64,000 bases of DNA from assembly GCA_905339155.1 (NCBI GenBank), contig CAJPFJ010000011.1, positions 24,203 to 88,202 of the forward strand, in the 5' to 3' direction. Source of the DNA: Methanosarcinales archaeon (lineage in GTDB: Archaea > Halobacteriota > Methanosarcinia > Methanosarcinales > Methanoperedenaceae). The position numbers and the translations under genes are program-made. The notes below the pieces were generated by a model. That model saw only the letters and a program-made list of their open reading frames with translations. It searched no databases and was not told the DNA's origin. Shown one piece after another: positions 34,426-43,388 of this stretch (positions within the stretch are counted from its first letter, which is position 1; every line of letters starts with the position of its first letter).

Positions 34426-35363
34426 TTCTTATATAAAAATTCAGACACAGTTATAAATTGAATTCTTTTTTCTAATATATTACATTTTGATATAATTGTA
34501 TTTAAGTTTTTTTCTACCTCTGCGATGTCATATGAAACCAAAGGATGGTTTATATTGTAGAGAGGTAAGATGGTAGATGGATGTGAAATTGAAAGAAGAT
34601 AATCGTTATTTCTTATATGAGCCTCCAATCCATCTTTCATGACATGATTTCGAAAACTTAAATCTACATATCGCTTCAAAGATTTTTTATCGTACTCAGT
34701 TTTAGTCTCAATCATGGACATAGGGACTTCAAGGATTCCTATCCTATCACCCTTCTTTCCAGGTAAGCGATAGTCTGTCATAGATGGATAATATGGGCCA
34801 TATGGTGTACCTTTCCAATCGATATGTCTCTCAGTATCTATTCTAACTCTACCTGGCATGGCTGTTGAATCTATCTTGATACCTAATCTAAAGAGTTCAA
34901 TCATAATCTCATTAGAGTGAAAAGCTTCTCCAATTCGGGAACAAATTGGACAGAATCCAGCTTCAATCATTGCTTTGTAGCTTTCCTTTAGATCTTGTTT
35001 TATATAGGATGGTCGTGTTTCCTGAATCCATTTTCCTTCCAACTTTCTATAAAGATGTGGATGCCAACCGATTTCATCACCATTCTCTTCGAACTTTTCC
35101 CACAATTTCCTGTATTTTATCAAGAGATATGCTGCATGTTCATATATTCCTTTTAATTGGTTATCCACTCTAATAAACCAGGTGATTTTAACTGGATTGC
35201 CAAAGCTATCCTTATACTTCTTGAACGTTTCAACCAGGAGAGGGATACCAGTTTCAATGCCATTCCACTGCATTTCCCCTTTCATGGGCTGGGATAATGA
35301 AGAATCAAAAAAATCACTATCTACATCAATGGTCAGAGCAATGTTGAAAATATCTCTATTCAT
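34422..35363 (-). CDS. Polysaccharide deacetylase-like (NodB/CE4 fold) protein
   Basis: About 313 residues from ATG 35363. IALTIDVDSDFF carries the N-terminal Asp pair position, ITWFIRVDNQ follows, EIGWHPHLYRK gives the H-x3-H-like zinc site, and AFHSNEIMIELFRLGIKIDSTAMPG and SHPSTILPLY match later CE4 motifs. It would remove an N-acetyl or similar group. It lacks a signal peptide, so it acts in the cytoplasm, presumably on a nucleotide-linked or lipid-linked sugar. Confidence 0.7.
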   Translation of the reverse strand: MNRDIFNIALTIDVDSDFFDSSLSQPMKGEMQWNGIETGIPLLVETFKKYKDSFGNPVKITWFIRVDNQLKGIYEHAAYLLIKYRKLWEKFEENGDEIGWHPHLYRKLEGKWIQETRPSYIKQDLKESYKAMIEAGFCPICSRIGEAFHSNEIMIELFRLGIKIDSTAMPGRVRIDTERHIDWKGTPYGPYYPSMTDYRLPGKKGDRIGILEVPMSMIETKTEYDKKSLKRYVDLSFRNHVMKDGLEAHIRNNDYLLSISHPSTILPLYNINHPLVSYDIAEVEKNLNTIISKCNILEKRIQFITVSEFLYKK

Positions 35364-35371
35364 AAAAAAAA

Positions 35372-36010
35372 TCACGCTTTTTTTGAATTGGACCAGCCCG
35401 CAAAATCTTTATATAAATATACCGTGAATTCAAATAGGGGATAATCGTGCCTTAGAGTCACTCTTTTAGTAATCGACTTGCAAAATTTAAAAACGTCCTC
35501 CGGATTATAATAAAAAAGATTGTCCTCTTTATAATCTACATACGAAGTGAGCATATCGATAGCTACACCAATATTACTCAGATCATATGCTTTTCTAATA
35601 ATATCCTTAATCAAATATTCATTATTATCATATAATAAACGATTGTTAAATGTCTGGGTTGAAATTACATAATCAAATTTTTGATGGATAGTATCCGTTT
35701 GAATATCTTTTATCTCAAACCGGGCTTCAGGGAATTTATTTCTGCAAATATGAATAAAATCTGGATAAATATCATATCCAGTATAGTCTACATTTATTCC
35801 GCCATTCTTGAGATATTGATAAAAATCTGCAAAACCACAACCTAAATCTAAAATAGAATGGTTGTTAAGTTCACCAACTTCGGACATTATTTTAAAACGT
35901 ATTAACTGCCTGTCTTTAACACCTGATGCTAAAGCTCTTATATCATATCCATATTTGTCTAATCGATCATGATATCTTTTTACAATTAAATCTTTATCAT
36001 CTTTTCTCAT
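35372..36010 (-). CDS. Class I SAM-dependent methyltransferase
   Basis: 212 residues. HSILDLGCGFADFYQYLKNGG (motif I, about 52-72), YTGYDIYPDFIHICRNKFP and FDYVISTQTFNNRL are clear. It has the size of small sugar methyltransferases. It lies directly upstream of the deacetylase with a short overlap of reading frames near 35372. Confidence 0.85.
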   Translation of the reverse strand: MRKDDKDLIVKRYHDRLDKYGYDIRALASGVKDRQLIRFKIMSEVGELNNHSILDLGCGFADFYQYLKNGGINVDYTGYDIYPDFIHICRNKFPEARFEIKDIQTDTIHQKFDYVISTQTFNNRLLYDNNEYLIKDIIRKAYDLSNIGVAIDMLTSYVDYKEDNLFYYNPEDVFKFCKSITKRVTLRHDYPLFEFTVYLYKDFAGWSNSKKA

Positions 36011-36044
36011 ATATTTAGGTTATAAATTTTTGGGAAATTCAGAT

Positions 36045-37235
36045 CTATTCAACTTCTATTATTAGCAATTTTTCTACCATTTCAATGATTTCTAATGCAT
36101 TATCTCTTGTATCTGAAAAAGCTATAATATGCCCTATCCTATCATCACCACAGGTCAATGGCCTAACCTCATCATTTATATTTAAATATATCTCAAAATC
36201 ATATACTCCATTAATCTTTTTTATTTGATCTAATCCCTTTATATCCTTTATTCTTCCAGGTTTCGTTGCGATAAATTTTAATACTGCACCTCTACTCGTG
36301 GTAGAATTAAGATCCGGTTCTTCTCCCAGTGCCAATTTGATAACCCCCTCCACAACATCTACTCCAGTCACATAAGGAATTATTTCCGTGAATACCTTAA
36401 ATCCGGGCCCTCTTGCAGCAAGTTCAACCATTTTTGGACCTTCCGATGTCATCATTAGCTCCATATGCACAGGTCCGTTATCGATACCTACCGCTTTAAT
36501 TGCATTTATTGCAACATTGCAGATTTTTTTCAATGTTTCCCCGGTATAGTTAGAAGGAAAAATCACTGTTGTATCTAAAAGAAAAGGTGGGGGGGTTCTT
36601 ATTTTATCTGAGAGAGTCAATATTTTTACATCATTTTTATAAACAAACGCTTCCACGCTTACCTCCACACCATCCATGAAGGATTCAACAAGGACTTTGC
36701 CTTGCCTGGAATTATTCTTTGAATTTTCAAAAGCATCTTTGATTTCATCTTCATTTAGAACTAATGAAACACCCCGGCTACCCGCATTATCCGCTGGCTT
36801 GATTACTACCGGAAATCCGATATGTTTGATTGCTTCTATGGCTTCGTTCAAAGAATAAACTATCATAAATTGAGGGGAGGGAACATCATATTCCAAGAAC
36901 TTTTCCCTCATAAGGCCTTTATCAGTAGCAATACTAGCGGTTTTGCGATTTATACCTGGCAATTTTAATTCTTCCGAAATTGCAGCTACTGTCCTGACAC
37001 TGACCTCAGAAGATACTGAGAATACTGCATCAATCATGTATTTTCTGGCAACCTGAATTAACGTCAAGCTATCTTTAACATCGATAGCCAACGGCACATC
37101 TGCAATGCCCATTCCAGGTGCATTTGGTTTTACGTCAGCAACTATTGTACAAAGACCCATCTCTTTTGCTTTAACTATTCCTTTATATTGGGCTGGACCG
37201 GCCCCAACTATCAATACTTTCTTTATAGTATTCAA
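36045..37235 (-). CDS. ATP-grasp ligase
   Basis: 396 residues. The N-terminal pre-ATP-grasp domain (KVLIVGAGPAQYKGIVKAKEMG) is followed by IGFPVVIKPADNAGSRGVSLV (nucleotide-binding), VLVESFMDGVEVSVEAFV and ELAARGPGFKVFTEIIPYVTGVD, with metal-binding residues as in PurK/CarB-like enzymes. It should ligate a carboxylate to an amine, perhaps an amino acid onto an amino sugar. Such enzymes occur in nonulosonic acid loci, but I cannot name the acceptor. Confidence 0.82.
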   Translation of the reverse strand: MNTIKKVLIVGAGPAQYKGIVKAKEMGLCTIVADVKPNAPGMGIADVPLAIDVKDSLTLIQVARKYMIDAVFSVSSEVSVRTVAAISEELKLPGINRKTASIATDKGLMREKFLEYDVPSPQFMIVYSLNEAIEAIKHIGFPVVIKPADNAGSRGVSLVLNEDEIKDAFENSKNNSRQGKVLVESFMDGVEVSVEAFVYKNDVKILTLSDKIRTPPPFLLDTTVIFPSNYTGETLKKICNVAINAIKAVGIDNGPVHMELMMTSEGPKMVELAARGPGFKVFTEIIPYVTGVDVVEGVIKLALGEEPDLNSTTSRGAVLKFIATKPGRIKDIKGLDQIKKINGVYDFEIYLNINDEVRPLTCGDDRIGHIIAFSDTRDNALEIIEMVEKLLIIEVE

Positions 37236-37238
37236 AAA

Positions 37239-38243
37239 TTATTCTCCATTATATAGATTATTATATATTATTTTGTAAATTCTTTCTTTTCCCCTGCCAT
37301 CAACAAGTGTTTTTCCTTTCTGGCTCAACGATTTACGTTTCTCATAAGAATTTGTTAAGTAAAAAAAATCTCCCACATCTTCCTTTATAGGGCTCTCGTA
37401 ATTAAGAACCCGGACCGCTCCTTTCTCCTCAATATTTCTGGCAAATCTCTTTTCCCAGAGGTTCTGAGGCATAACTATGGTAGGGGTTCCAACTGAGAGA
37501 AGTTCCATCATAGTTGTACCTGCTCCGGAAAAAGCCAGATCAGCTCTGGTCATATAGTAAGACATATTGGAAATTGAATGATGAAAACGAATATTTGAAG
37601 GAAGATCTTGAGGCAATTCAGACCTCCATAAAGGACCTAAGATAACATCGATATTAATATCAGGAATTCCAGTATCTTTAAAAAGCTGAAGGACTTTCTT
37701 CGTATTTCCGTTCGGATCTGCGCCTCCGAATGTTATTAATACATTTTTCACTTCTGGAGAAATATTTCTTCTATCCACGATATGCTTATTGAATTCATCT
37801 CTTATAATTGCATACTCAGTACCTTCATAATATTGAAGATTATCTCTAATGGGCATAGAATCATTTAAATTCTGGTTGAATAGATTGATGATCACATCTA
37901 TAAATCGATTATCATAATCGAAATAATCAAGGGCAATAATTTTGAGATGAGAAAAATGAGATTTCAGGGTTTCAAAAAGCCCGTTATCACTGCTGAGTTG
38001 GTCAAAGAGAAGCAAGTCAACTTCTTGTTTGGAAACCAATTCTTCAATGTTTTCATCCACAAAATAAGTTATACATTGTTCCTTCAAAATCTTACTTAAA
38101 CCTGCATTATTATTAATATGGAAAATAACTTTGAATTCCTTTTCAAGTATTCTGGCCAAACCCAAAGAGCGATAAATATGCCCCATTCCCATTTTAGGGC
38201 TTCCAATTACTTTACATAGTATCGTTTTTACATTATCATTCAT
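37239..38243 (-). CDS. pseG: PseG/LegG-like UDP-sugar hydrolase
   Basis: 334 residues. The GT-B-like PseG signature MGMGHIYRSLGLARIL (about 18-33; the conserved G-x-G-H-x-x-R) and VLITFGGADPNGNTKKVL are clear, with MTRADLAFSGAGTTMMELLSVGTPTIV. The enzyme removes UDP from UDP-2,4-diacetamido-trideoxyhexose, giving the free sugar condensed by NeuB/PseI. It overlaps the NeuB gene by four bases. Confidence 0.85.
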   Translation of the reverse strand: MNDNVKTILCKVIGSPKMGMGHIYRSLGLARILEKEFKVIFHINNNAGLSKILKEQCITYFVDENIEELVSKQEVDLLLFDQLSSDNGLFETLKSHFSHLKIIALDYFDYDNRFIDVIINLFNQNLNDSMPIRDNLQYYEGTEYAIIRDEFNKHIVDRRNISPEVKNVLITFGGADPNGNTKKVLQLFKDTGIPDINIDVILGPLWRSELPQDLPSNIRFHHSISNMSYYMTRADLAFSGAGTTMMELLSVGTPTIVMPQNLWEKRFARNIEEKGAVRVLNYESPIKEDVGDFFYLTNSYEKRKSLSQKGKTLVDGRGKERIYKIIYNNLYNGE

Positions 38244-39286
38244 ATTTTATCCCACGTTATTGGTTCCTGGGACTCAATATCAACAGTGGCTTTGCGACCA
38301 ACAATAATTTCAATATATTTAGGTTTTAGACCTATCCCTGGCCTAAGAACTGTCAGCATATCTATAGTAATTATTGTACCTTTTGGAATATTCACTTTGG
38401 CAAATAAACTGCGTCTTCCCCGATGATAGTGGATTAATTCTCTCTCCAAAACTTCTTTTCGTTGAGAACCGATGGCTTTTTCTATATCTCTTATTCCCCG
38501 GACCATCGCCATAAGTTCATCGGGTTCCATAGCAAATGGATGGTCGGGCCCTTTCAATTTTCGGGAAATTGTGAAATGCTTTTCGATGACATTGGCACCT
38601 CGGGAAACCGCTGCAAATGGAATTGCAACCCCAATAGTATGGTCGGAGTAACCTACTGGATATGGAAAAGCCTGCTTCAGGGTATCCATTGCCGCAAGGT
38701 TAACGGCTTCCACATCAAGTGGATAACCTATACCACAGTGCAGTAAAATTATTTTGTCATTACCTTCCTCTAAAATTGCATTTATGGCTTCTTCTATCTC
38801 ACATAGATTGGCCATTCCGGTGGACAGGATAATGGGCTTACCTTTTCTGGCAATATGCCTAAGCAGGGGAAGATGTACTAACTCGAAAGAGGCGATTTTA
38901 AACGCAGGAATACCCAACTCATCCAAGTCATCTACCGCTTTCTCATCAAAAGGTGTGGATAAAAAAACAATGCTCTGCTCCTTTGCATAATCTATAAGCT
39001 CGCCCAGCCAATCAGGAGGTAATTCCAGATTTTTGTATAGTTCATAAAGTGTCTTTGCGCCTGCAATGTCGATGTTAACAATACTATCTTTGGTTCTGGC
39101 TGCTATTTTATCCGCAGTGAAACTCTGGAACTTGACTGCATCAGCTCCAGCAGAAGCCGCAACGTCTATAAGTTGTTTAGCCTGTTTCAATTTGCCATCA
39201 TGATTACTACCTGCTTCAGCAATAATAAAACAGGGTTCACCTTGACTAATTATTTTATTTTCTATTAATATATTATGCATTGTCAT
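38240..39286 (-). CDS. pseI: NeuB-family nonulosonic acid synthase (PseI/LegI)
   Basis: About 348 residues from ATG 39286, just after the upstream stop (the longer frame to 39364 lies inside the aminotransferase gene). The TIM barrel has FIIAEAGSNHDGKL, AVKFQSF, STPFDEKAVDDL and STGMANLCEIEEAI. The C-terminal antifreeze-like SAF domain (RSLFAKVNIPKGTIIT onward) is complete. It condenses PEP with a 6-carbon diacetamido sugar to make a 9-carbon pseudaminic- or legionaminic-type acid. Confidence 0.92.
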   Translation of the reverse strand: MTMHNILIENKIISQGEPCFIIAEAGSNHDGKLKQAKQLIDVAASAGADAVKFQSFTADKIAARTKDSIVNIDIAGAKTLYELYKNLELPPDWLGELIDYAKEQSIVFLSTPFDEKAVDDLDELGIPAFKIASFELVHLPLLRHIARKGKPIILSTGMANLCEIEEAINAILEEGNDKIILLHCGIGYPLDVEAVNLAAMDTLKQAFPYPVGYSDHTIGVAIPFAAVSRGANVIEKHFTISRKLKGPDHPFAMEPDELMAMVRGIRDIEKAIGSQRKEVLERELIHYHRGRRSLFAKVNIPKGTIITIDMLTVLRPGIGLKPKYIEIIVGRKATVDIESQEPITWDKI

Positions 39287-39287
39287 T

Positions 39288-40595
39288 TTAATCGGGCAGA
39301 TACTTTCTGAACACTGGCTGAATTTTTTTTCCTTCCAGGATTTTTTCAATATTCCCTTCCTCAACTGCCTGCGACATTATTTTCAATGAATCTTCGTAAG
39401 CTTCAAGGGTCTTTTCAATGTCTTCATTGCTGTGAGATAAGCTGATATTGTGCACTCCTATCGTAAGAATGCCTCTCTTTATCACCTCTTGTTGAAATAG
39501 GCTTTTTAATTCCAGAGATTCATTTCCATTGGTATCTCTAAAATAGATTGCAGAGTGAGCTGGCAGACCTATACATTGAGTATAATCCTGTAACATATTT
39601 TCACGGGACAATTTATTATACCCATCCATTAATTTCTTTCCCTGGATTTTGAAATGCTCTATGGCATTTTTATCCTGCATCTCTTTAATAGTAGTTATTG
39701 CGGAAGCAAGTGAGAGGGTTTCACCACCGAAAGTAAATGAAAAAAATACATCCTCAAACTTTTTCATTATCTCACGTTTGCCCACAATAGTTGAAATTGG
39801 CATACCGTTGGACATACCTTTCCCAAAGGTTGCCAAATCAGGAATAATTCCTAAATACTCCTGTGCTCCTCCAAGGGCCAATCTAAAACCAGTTACAGTT
39901 TCATCGAAGATCAGAAGTGCCCCATTACCATGAGCCAATTCTTTGACATTCTGAACGAAATCATTTCTCGGCTCTTCCATAATAATGGGCTCCATTATTA
40001 CAGCTGCTATCTCGCCTTCATTTTCAGCGAATATTTTCTCCAAACTCTCAATCTTATTATAATCAAAAGGTATTGTCAATTCTTTTGTCGATCTTGGCAC
40101 ACCTTCATCCCTGGTGGTCGTTCCAATATACCAATCCTGCCACCCATGATATCCACAGCAGGCGATCTTTTCTCTACCCGTATATGCTCTTGCAACCCTA
40201 ACAGCGCCAGAAGTGGCATCAGAACCATTTTTACCAAACCTTACCATCTCTGCACAGGGAATTATTTTAATAAGCATCTCCGATAGCTCAACTTCCAATG
40301 GATGCATTAAAGAGAAATTTATCCCATTTCTAAGTTGCTTTTCGATTGCCATATTAACCGCAGGATAAGCATATCCTAAGGTAACAGATCCCAAAGCCAG
40401 AGCATAATCAATATATTCATTACCATCCACATCATAAACATGGCTACCGTATCCGTTTTCAAGATAAATTGGAGCAACACCCTGAACATATTGGGTCGGC
40501 CCTTTACTGAACGTTTGTGTCCCGGCAGGGATTATTTTCTCTGCCCTCGCCCAGTACTCATTGGATTTTAGCAATTTTCTTTTCATTACTTTCAT
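39288..40595 (-). CDS. Class III PLP aminotransferase, GSA-aminomutase-like
   Basis: 435 residues. IIPAGTQTFSKGP, NGSDATSGAVRVARAYTGREKI, LLIFDETVTGFRLALGGAQ and ATFGKGMSNGMPISTIVG with the PLP lysine resemble glutamate-1-semialdehyde aminomutase, but its place between a cytidylyltransferase and a NeuB indicates a sugar role. Related class III enzymes recur in SpsF-NeuB-type glycan loci. The reaction is not established. Confidence 0.8.
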   Translation of the reverse strand: MKVMKRKLLKSNEYWARAEKIIPAGTQTFSKGPTQYVQGVAPIYLENGYGSHVYDVDGNEYIDYALALGSVTLGYAYPAVNMAIEKQLRNGINFSLMHPLEVELSEMLIKIIPCAEMVRFGKNGSDATSGAVRVARAYTGREKIACCGYHGWQDWYIGTTTRDEGVPRSTKELTIPFDYNKIESLEKIFAENEGEIAAVIMEPIIMEEPRNDFVQNVKELAHGNGALLIFDETVTGFRLALGGAQEYLGIIPDLATFGKGMSNGMPISTIVGKREIMKKFEDVFFSFTFGGETLSLASAITTIKEMQDKNAIEHFKIQGKKLMDGYNKLSRENMLQDYTQCIGLPAHSAIYFRDTNGNESLELKSLFQQEVIKRGILTIGVHNISLSHSNEDIEKTLEAYEDSLKIMSQAVEEGNIEKILEGKKIQPVFRKYLPD

Positions 40596-41374
40596 AATAA
40601 ATTTTCCTTTTGTAGCTTATCTCTATTATCCTTTTCTATCGATTTTATGTATCCTTCATTTCTTATTGTTTTTCTATTCAGGTCAATAAGCTCAGGTTTT
40701 TTATTTAATAACTTTAATATGTCCTCATAATGAAATATATTGCTTTTTTCATATAAGTTATTAAATATTTCTGTGACCAGCATAAAATCCTTCTCTTCAT
40801 CCACGACAAAACGCATAAAAGAATTATCTTCTTTGTATTCTAACGTAGCAGATTTAAACAAATCTGGATTTTTCCATATATAAGAAGTCACATGCTCCCT
40901 TTCCGAAGGCAATCTTGCCTTTTGCCATGATTTTTCTAGGACTGCAAAAGAAAATACTTCAGTTTCTGCAATTCCATCTGGATAGCTTGTTCCGTTGTGC
41001 ACTATATCCAATATATTTTTGTTTTTCAGATAGTATCCAATAATCTCGTCTACTATTTGTGGATCTATTAAAGGGCAATCTCCAGTAATCCTTACTATTG
41101 TTTCAGCTTCAAATTTTTTAGCTGCATGATAATATCTATCCAGAACGTCCTCTTCGCTTCCAGCGAAACCTTCCACTCCCACTTCTTCAGCTAGTTTAAG
41201 GATCACTTTATCGCTTTCTTTATCAGAGGTGGCGATAATGATCCTTTCAATTAATTTTGAGGCTCTTAGTCTGTTGATAATATGCCATAGCATAGGTTTA
41301 CCCAGTATGTCTTTAAAAACCTTACCTGGCAAACGAGTTGAACCCATCCTTGCTTGAATAATAGCTACAATCAT
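40592..41374 (-). CDS. SpsF/PseF-like cytidylyltransferase
   Basis: 260 residues. AIIQARMGSTRLPGKVFKDI (4-23) is the nucleotide-binding signature; IIATSDKESD, VRITGDCPLIDP and HVTSYIWKNPDLF match the SpsF/glycosyltransferase-A cytidylyltransferases paired with NeuB enzymes. It activates the nonulosonic acid as a CMP-sugar. It overlaps the class III aminotransferase by four bases. Confidence 0.85.
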   Translation of the reverse strand: MIVAIIQARMGSTRLPGKVFKDILGKPMLWHIINRLRASKLIERIIIATSDKESDKVILKLAEEVGVEGFAGSEEDVLDRYYHAAKKFEAETIVRITGDCPLIDPQIVDEIIGYYLKNKNILDIVHNGTSYPDGIAETEVFSFAVLEKSWQKARLPSEREHVTSYIWKNPDLFKSATLEYKEDNSFMRFVVDEEKDFMLVTEIFNNLYEKSNIFHYEDILKLLNKKPELIDLNRKTIRNEGYIKSIEKDNRDKLQKENLL

Positions 41375-41474
41375 TTTTTTGCCTGTTTTGAAATCAACTT
41401 TCCATTCCGTTAATCCTGATACAAATATATTTTATCATTCCATTTTTGATAACTTTCATACATACATTTCTATA

Positions 41475-42005
41475 TTATAGATTTGTTTCCTTCAACTTTT
41501 CGACCAGTATACCATCCACATATTTTCCTTTGAAGAACATATGATTCTTAAATCTGCCAGCTTCTCTATAACCCGCTCTCATAAAAGCATCAAAAGAGCC
41601 TTGATTGTTGGCATACATACCAGCGAATACTTTATTCAAGTTGAGTTCCTCAAAAGCATATTTTGTGGCCAATTTTATGGCTTCAGTCCCATATCCTTTA
41701 CCCCACATTTTTTTATTTCCTATAAGTATACCCACATCTCCAGACCTGTGTATCTGATTTATTCCTCCGATCTTTATATTACCTATATGCTCATCGTTTT
41801 CTATCAAGAAAATACCAAATAGAAAGTTATTAATCCCATCATTCGTTTTTTTGACATAATCTCTAAGATCGTTTAATGTATAGCTTTTCCATCGACTCTC
41901 TAAGAATTGTATGACTTCTTCATCCTGCATCCAATCAACATAAAATTGTGAGATATCTTCAGAAGACAATAGTTTCAAGAATATCCTTTCTCCAATAATT
42001 TTCAT
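41475..42005 (-). CDS. GNAT acetyltransferase, PseH/RimJ-like
   Basis: 176 residues. Coenzyme A-binding MWGKGYGTEAIKLATKYAF (about 99-117, the Q/R-x-x-G-x-G/A loop), then NKVFAGMYANNQGSFDAFMRAGY. RimJ/RimL-like GNATs in pseudaminic pathways (PseH) acetylate the 4-amino group of the UDP-amino sugar made by PseC. Location and size fit that role. Confidence 0.8.
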   Translation of the reverse strand: MKIIGERIFLKLLSSEDISQFYVDWMQDEEVIQFLESRWKSYTLNDLRDYVKKTNDGINNFLFGIFLIENDEHIGNIKIGGINQIHRSGDVGILIGNKKMWGKGYGTEAIKLATKYAFEELNLNKVFAGMYANNQGSFDAFMRAGYREAGRFKNHMFFKGKYVDGILVEKLKETNL

Positions 42006-42016
42006 ATATCCTCTAA

Positions 42017-42778
42017 TTAAGCATCTCTTATCTGAATTTTCCTTCCTTTTAAATAAGACTTAATCCTGACAACATCATAATCCCTGAGGAACAACATTTT
42101 TCCTATAGCACAGGCATCACAATTAGATACATTAAGCAGTTTCACTATATCGTCATAGCAACATGCGCCACCTGAAGCAATTAAAGGGACTGTGACAAGA
42201 TTTCTGGTAGTTTCATATAGCTCATAATCAAATCCTAATAAAGTCCCTTCTTTATTAATTGATGTTATCATGATTTCACCTGCACCATTCTCAATACATT
42301 GCTTTATTAGAGTCTCAAGTTTTATATTTTCTTTTTGTTTCCCAGAAAAAACATAAACATCATAATCATTTGAATGGTTCTTTCTTACATCTATGGAAAC
42401 AACTACTGATTGAGATCCAAACTCACTGGCTAATTCATTTACTAGTGATGGATTGAGAACAGCTTGAGTATTTATCACAATCTTATCTGCCCCAGCTGCA
42501 AAACATTTTTTTGCATCATCTATTGTTCTTATGCCCCCTCCTGCCCCTATGGGTAATCTGCATTTAGTTATCATTTCATTAATTATATCTAAATTTATTG
42601 TCCTCCCTTCTCTTGAAGCCTCTATATCAACTATTATTATCTCATCGGCACCCTGCGCATCAAAAATCATGCCCTGAGATATCGGATCGCCCACATCTAC
42701 AAAATCCTTGAATTGAGTTCCTTTTACTAATCTTTTTCCTTTTAATAGGAAAAGAGGAATTATTCTTACGGGTGTCAA
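42017..42778 (-). CDS. HisF-like cyclase subunit of the acetamidino-forming system
   Basis: 253 residues, HisF TIM barrel: RIIPLFLLKGKRLVKG, ADEIIIVDIEAS, GAGGGIRTIDDAKKCFAAGADKIVINT. No other histidine genes are nearby. The paralogues HisH and WbpG directly upstream point to the O-antigen-type system in which HisH supplies ammonia through HisF to a PP-loop amidotransferase, converting an acetamido group to acetamidino. It overlaps the HisH gene by four bases. Confidence 0.88.
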   Translation of the reverse strand: MTPVRIIPLFLLKGKRLVKGTQFKDFVDVGDPISQGMIFDAQGADEIIIVDIEASREGRTINLDIINEMITKCRLPIGAGGGIRTIDDAKKCFAAGADKIVINTQAVLNPSLVNELASEFGSQSVVVSIDVRKNHSNDYDVYVFSGKQKENIKLETLIKQCIENGAGEIMITSINKEGTLLGFDYELYETTRNLVTVPLIASGGACCYDDIVKLLNVSNCDACAIGKMLFLRDYDVVRIKSYLKGRKIQIRDA

Positions 42779-43386
42779 TTTATCGTCTCCAAAAAATTCC
42801 TTATAATCCTCAGACCATCTCCCTGACTTTTTTCTGGATGGAACTGGACGCCCACTATATTATCTTTTCTCAGAGCTGATACTATTTCTAAATCTCCATA
42901 TTTTGTTGTTGCTATGACCACGTTTTTATCTTCTGGAATTAAATGATAACTATGCATGAAATAAAAGAAGTTATTAATAATTCCTTTAAACATCTTCTCG
43001 TCTAAAGGTCTCACTTCATCCCATCCAATGTGTGGAACTCTTATTGAATTGCCTTTTATTTTCTGCACTTTACCTTTTATCCAGCCAAAACCAAAATTAT
43101 TTCCATCTTCAAAACTTACATCAGCAAACAACTGCATTCCAAGGCATATCCCAAGAATCGGTTTTTTCTTGATAATAACTTCGTCGTTAAGTTTATCCCA
43201 AAAATGAAATTGTTTCAACTTTGATACAGCTGTTTTGAAATTGCCGACTCCAGACAGCACAATCACATCTACATCTTCAAGATTTTCAGGTTTATTCACG
43301 ATGACTACATCAAATTTATAAAATTTAAATGCACTATAAACAGAACCTACATTTCCTAAGCTATAATTCACTATACCTATTTTCAT
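42775..43386 (-). CDS. HisH-like glutamine amidotransferase
   Basis: 203 residues, class I amidotransferase. IGIVNYSLGNVGSVYSAF at the N terminus, catalytic Cys in GICLGMQLF (about residue 80), His and Glu in VQFHPEKSQG near the C terminus. It releases ammonia from glutamine for the HisF/WbpG partners. It starts two bases after the WbpG-like gene. Confidence 0.9.
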   Translation of the reverse strand: MKIGIVNYSLGNVGSVYSAFKFYKFDVVIVNKPENLEDVDVIVLSGVGNFKTAVSKLKQFHFWDKLNDEVIIKKKPILGICLGMQLFADVSFEDGNNFGFGWIKGKVQKIKGNSIRVPHIGWDEVRPLDEKMFKGIINNFFYFMHSYHLIPEDKNVVIATTKYGDLEIVSALRKDNIVGVQFHPEKSQGDGLRIIRNFLETIN

Positions 43387-43388
43387 AT

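Noticed and set aside
36583..36600. Run of seven G bases in the ATP-grasp gene
   Set aside because: It encodes a PPP stretch in frame with the family fold; no sign of a frameshift.
42017..43386. Histidine biosynthesis operon (hisF, hisH)
   Set aside because: No other his gene is nearby and the upstream WbpG-like enzyme points to the acetamidino-sugar system instead.
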